Below are positions 60,960 to 64,000 of a DNA stretch of 64,000 nucleotides, in pieces. Both the position numbers and the translations under genes were made by a program. The notes beneath the pieces were generated by a model, which worked only from the letters and a program-made list of their open reading frames with translations, ran no database searches and was not told the DNA's origin. The DNA is from RBG-16-64-13 sp963718375. Lineage in GTDB: Bacteria > Actinomycetota > Thermoleophilia > RBG-16-64-13. The stretch is taken from the NCBI GenBank assembly GCA_963718375.1, contig CAVQZD010000005.1:186001-250000 (forward strand). Reading direction: 5' to 3'. The first letter of the stretch is position 1. Each line of letters opens with the position of its first letter.

Positions 60960-62666
60960 CTAGTCTAGCAGCCCCGCCGCCGCCCTGTCGCGCATTTCTC
61001 TGGCCAAAGCCATCGTCTCTGCATCATCAGGCCGGCCACCGAGCATTCGACACAGCTCTTCTGTGACTACCTCATCCTCGAGAGCGAAGAGCCTCGCCAC
61101 AGTGTCAGTCGCGCCAGCAACCTTGTCGATCATGAAGTGTCGCGCGGCCACGGCGGCCACTTGAGCGAGATGCGTGATCACGAGCAGTTGTGAGCCGGAA
61201 GACAGTTCTCGTAGCTTGCTGCCCACCAGTACGGCTGTCCGTCCACCGATACCGGCATCGATCTCGTCGAAAACCAAGGTCTCACTGCCTCCGGCACCGG
61301 CCAGTGCGCACTTCATGGCCAAGAGGACGCGCGACAGCTCACCGCCAGAGGCGGTCTTGGCCAAGCTTCTTGGAGGCAATCCAGGGTTGGCGGCCAGCAT
61401 GAACTCCACACGGTCTCCACCTGTCTCGCTCAGCGATTGCCAGTCCGATCTCGAATCGATCGCGATGGAGACCCTGGCCTCCGACATCCCCAAACCTGCC
61501 AATTCGACCGCTACCGCCTGCTCAAGGCGGGGCACGGCTTCTTGGCGGGCCTCACTCAATCGCCCCGCGAGACCGATCGCCCGCTCTGTCTCGATCGCCC
61601 GTGTCTCTTCGAGCCTGGAGAGGTCTTCTTCGCCCCCCTCAAGAAAGGCCAGCCGTTCGCGCCCGTCCGCCAGGATCGTGAGCGCCGCTTCCGTTGTGCC
61701 TCCATACTTGCGTCCCAACTCGGTGTACAGCCGAAGACGCTCATCGATCATCTCCAGACGCGCAGGATCCACAGAGACTGTCTCAGCATATGAATGCAGC
61801 TCTCGGGCCAACTCGCCCAGCTGACAGCTGACATCCGTCAGAGATGACTCCATCGCGTCCAGGTCAGGGTCGATCCCACGCAGCCCGACAAGCAACGAGG
61901 CCGCCTGGCCTAGAAGGGTGCCAGCGTCGCCTCCCTCGCCGTCACTGTTCAGCATTTCCGCCGCACCCGCGGTCGCTCTCAGCAGGTCCTCGGCCCGCGC
62001 GAGCCTCTTCTGCTCCGCGAACAGCTCATCCTCCTCAGCGACGGAAAGCCCCGCTTCTCCCAGCTCTTTGACTTGGAAGCGGAGTAGCTCGATCTCGCGA
62101 AGCCGTGCTTGCTCGTCCTTGAGTCTCTCTTCCAGACGTCTGGCCGCATCGCGCGCCTTGCGGTACGCGTCACGGAACTCACCCAACAGTTCAAGTGTCT
62201 CGACCCCTGCCCATCTATCAAGGACCGACAGTTGATACTGAGGCTCCAGGAGCCGTCTGTACTCGTGTTGTCCGGCGAACGACAGTAGCGCGCCGACCGC
62301 GGTGCCTATGGTACTCAGGGTGACCGCCGATCCGTTCAAGAAGCAGCGATTTCTCCCCTCCCTGCCGAGCCTTCTGGCAACGATGAAGGGGCCCGGATCC
62401 ACACCACCCAGAAGGTCCGAGACTTCCACCGGTATGTCGGCGATGCTTGCCTCGTCCAGCTCAAAGACCGCCTGGATCAAAGCATCTGCCCCTCTGTTAC
62501 CGACGAGACCGTCCTCGGCGCGCTCTCCCATGAGCAGTCCGAGCGCCTTTGTGAGGAGCGTCTTGCCGGCCCCTGTCTCTCCGGTCAGAACATTCAGTCC
62601 AGGCGCGAATTCGAGCTCCGCGTCCTCTATGAGAACGAAGTTCCTTATCGTCAGACCTGACAGCAC
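60960..62666 (-). CDS. recN: DNA repair protein RecN
   Basis: A 568-residue SMC-like ATPase for double-strand-break repair. Walker A GETGAGKT is near residue 30, a long coiled-coil fills residues about 155-370, and the signature (KTASGGELSRVLLAMK) and Walker B (LVFDEIDAGIGG) are near 430 and 460. The GTG start has GAGGGG upstream. nadK and tlyA precede it in the conserved order tlyA-nadK-recN. No LexA site was recognised. Confidence 0.95.
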   Translation of the reverse strand: MLSGLTIRNFVLIEDAELEFAPGLNVLTGETGAGKTLLTKALGLLMGERAEDGLVGNRGADALIQAVFELDEASIADIPVEVSDLLGGVDPGPFIVARRLGREGRNRCFLNGSAVTLSTIGTAVGALLSFAGQHEYRRLLEPQYQLSVLDRWAGVETLELLGEFRDAYRKARDAARRLEERLKDEQARLREIELLRFQVKELGEAGLSVAEEDELFAEQKRLARAEDLLRATAGAAEMLNSDGEGGDAGTLLGQAASLLVGLRGIDPDLDAMESSLTDVSCQLGELARELHSYAETVSVDPARLEMIDERLRLYTELGRKYGGTTEAALTILADGRERLAFLEGGEEDLSRLEETRAIETERAIGLAGRLSEARQEAVPRLEQAVAVELAGLGMSEARVSIAIDSRSDWQSLSETGGDRVEFMLAANPGLPPRSLAKTASGGELSRVLLAMKCALAGAGGSETLVFDEIDAGIGGRTAVLVGSKLRELSSGSQLLVITHLAQVAAVAARHFMIDKVAGATDTVARLFALEDEVVTEELCRMLGGRPDDAETMALAREMRDRAAAGLLD

Positions 62667-62676
62667 TGCTCGCCCC

Positions 62677-63531
62677 TCACAGAAGCCTATCGCGAAAATG
62701 ATGGTAAAGACTGTCGCCCTCCAGCAGGGCTAGCGAGGTCATGCTCGGTATCGTCTGGATGCGCACCACGGAGTCGGGCGGCAATTGCCTGACCCTCTGG
62801 CCGTCCACGTCCAGGTAGCAGTCTCGATCACCGTTGATCGTGATCTCAAGGATGTCGCCAGGGCCTGCGACCACAGGTCTCACCCCGACTGCGTGCGGGG
62901 CGACCAGGCTGATCACATACGCTTCCACCTCGATCCCCAGCAGAGGCCCACCCGCTGCCAAGCTATATGCTGAGGAACCAGCTGGGGTGCCGACCACCAC
63001 TCCATCACATGAGACTTCGAAGAGGGTTATCCCGTTGATTCGCAGGGCCAGCGAACAAGCCGTTGCCTGATCGCCCTTGCTCACTACAACGTCATTGGTG
63101 GCTCGAAAAGCGGATCCTTGGCAGTGTGCCTCCAGACCCAGTAAGGGGTATTCCCTCATGTCCCCTGCTAGGAGTCGCGCGACCCCCTGTTTCACGTCAT
63201 CCCGGTCCACAGTGGTGAGAAAGCCTACCCTGCCGAGATTGACCCCAGCGACCGGTATCTCGTGGCCGAGGACCATATGAAAGGCCCTGAGCATAGTCCC
63301 ATCTCCGCCCAGGACGATGCAGAGGTCTATCGCCTCTAGACCGGCGTCTGCCTCTAGCGCAGTGACCCCAGCCCCTGTCAGGAGCCCACCGTGCTTGCTG
63401 AATTCGGTGACCGGGGCAATCACCTCCACCCTGTTCACCTGGCAGGTCAGCAGAGTCTCGCGAAGGGCCTGGCCGGCAACCCTCGCGTCGCTGTGGGTCA
63501 CAATGATCACTCTTCCTGCTCTCTGGCCCAT
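62677..63531 (-). CDS. nadK: NAD kinase
   Basis: A 284-residue enzyme that phosphorylates NAD to NADP. The GGDGTMLRA motif is near residue 75 and the NE/D-type motif appears as ATNDVVVSKG near 144; DGVVVGTPAGSSAYSLAAGGPL follows. ATG start, directly abutting the tlyA stop. Confidence 0.95.
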   Translation of the reverse strand: MGQRAGRVIIVTHSDARVAGQALRETLLTCQVNRVEVIAPVTEFSKHGGLLTGAGVTALEADAGLEAIDLCIVLGGDGTMLRAFHMVLGHEIPVAGVNLGRVGFLTTVDRDDVKQGVARLLAGDMREYPLLGLEAHCQGSAFRATNDVVVSKGDQATACSLALRINGITLFEVSCDGVVVGTPAGSSAYSLAAGGPLLGIEVEAYVISLVAPHAVGVRPVVAGPGDILEITINGDRDCYLDVDGQRVRQLPPDSVVRIQTIPSMTSLALLEGDSLYHHFRDRLL

Positions 63532-64000
63532 CTACTCGCTCCCCCGGCGGTCGCATCCGGCTAGCACCCGCTCGCCAACGATCTCCTCCAGCGTACCAAG
63601 AGAGAGACCTTCCTCTCTACCCCGCATTACATGTACGAAGAACTCTATGTTGCCCCCCACCCCTGGCAGGTGAGACCGCGCTACTCCCATCACAGCAAGG
63701 CGCATGTCCGTGACCACGAAGCGGACCACGTCATTCAAGACCTGCTGATGCACGGCGGGGTCCCTGACTATGCCCTTCTTGCCGACCTGTTTCGGCCCTG
63801 CCTCGAACTGTGGCTTCACCAGGATCACACCCTCGAACGACTCGGCCATGCTCTCAGCTACGGCGGTCAGCACCTTACTCACCGATATGAACGAGACATC
63901 CATGGTAACCAAGTCGGGCGCATACGGCAGGTCGCCCTTTTGGAGTAGCCGGGCGTTCACGCCCTCTATCACTGTGACTCGGGAGTCGTTCCTGAGCTTT
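63532..64000 (-). CDS. tlyA: TlyA family rRNA 2'-O-methyltransferase (5' partial)
   Basis: The C-terminal 155 residues or so of a TlyA/FtsJ-type methyltransferase; the frame runs off the right edge (LRNDSRVTVIEGVNARLL). The core reads PDLVTMDVSFISVSKVLTAV, ILVKPQFEAGPKQVGKKGIVRDPAVH, both typical of TlyA, which methylates 16S and/or 23S rRNA. The N-terminal S4 domain is outside the window. Confidence 0.9.
   Translation of the reverse strand, partial: KLRNDSRVTVIEGVNARLLQKGDLPYAPDLVTMDVSFISVSKVLTAVAESMAESFEGVILVKPQFEAGPKQVGKKGIVRDPAVHQQVLNDVVRFVVTDMRLAVMGVARSHLPGVGGNIEFFVHVMRGREEGLSLGTLEEIVGERVLAGCDRRGSE

Overview
The window is dense bacterial chromosomal housekeeping DNA, GC-rich by eye, with no phage, transposon, CRISPR or rRNA. 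Most genes are separated by a few bases or joined by ATGA/GTGA overlaps, and GTG and TTG starts are common. Several features point to a deep-branching actinobacterium: a gcvH / FHA-protein / MerR-regulator block like the mycobacterial gcvH-garA-ftsR block, a small RsiG-type protein, tRNA without encoded CCA, and several genes that look leaderless. The ruvCAB-queA-tgt-yajC-secDF-recJ-relA-hisS-aspS-mnmA-alaS-ruvX-mltG-aroE order is also the one familiar from Firmicutes, so a lineage such as Coriobacteriia or a related early actinobacterial class fits best. The exact class is an inference.

Layout. 0-3.1 kb: 3' part of an EF-G-like GTPase, a strong terminator and an RpiR/SIS regulator. 3.1-12.1 kb: yebC, ruvCAB, queuosine genes (queH, queA, tgt), yajC, secD, secF. 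12.1-19.1 kb: a small coiled-coil protein, a UbiB/AarF kinase, recJ and relA/spoT. 19.1-24.6 kb: a metallo-hydrolase, hisS, aspS, a structured RNA candidate (6S-like), a lipoprotein and mnmA. 24.7-30.8 kb: ytxG/ytxH-like genes coupled to a degenerate RsbW-like protein and a SigB/F-type sigma factor, then alaS, ruvX, mltG. 30.9-36.0 kb: aroE and type IV pilus genes pilB, pilT, pilC.

36.1-38.7 kb (minus): apt, ftsR-like, FHA protein, rsiG, gcvH. 38.9-40.0 kb (plus): mglB and mglA. 40.0-49.0 kb (minus): tRNA-Pro, plsY, der, ispH, a cmk-plsC fusion and an aromatic amino-acid block (aroA, tyrA, aroF, hisC). 49.1-64 kb (minus): rluB, scpB, scpA, an M50 protease, a DHH-CBS-nucleotidyltransferase fusion, a deoB-punA fusion, xerD, a Nudix hydrolase, an M20 peptidase, pyrG, recN, nadK and the start-less part of tlyA.

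The most notable system is at 31.8-40.0 kb. A 94-residue protein carries one exact copy of the cyclic-di-GMP binding motif of the anti-sigma factor RsiG (E34, S38, R41, Q45, D49). It lies between the type IV pilus ATPase/platform genes and an MglB-MglA polarity pair. In Rubrobacter a single-motif RsiG with c-di-GMP and the sigma factor WhiG controls type IV pili, so the context fits a c-di-GMP / sigma / pilus switch, although no WhiG gene is in the window.

At least 12 frame breaks interrupt otherwise well-conserved genes. Ten of them lie between 7.2 and 15.6 kb (queA, tgt, secD x2, secF, ubiB x3, recJ x2), with single ones in plsY and punA. Eleven look like single extra bases. This clustering suggests low consensus quality rather than real gene loss.
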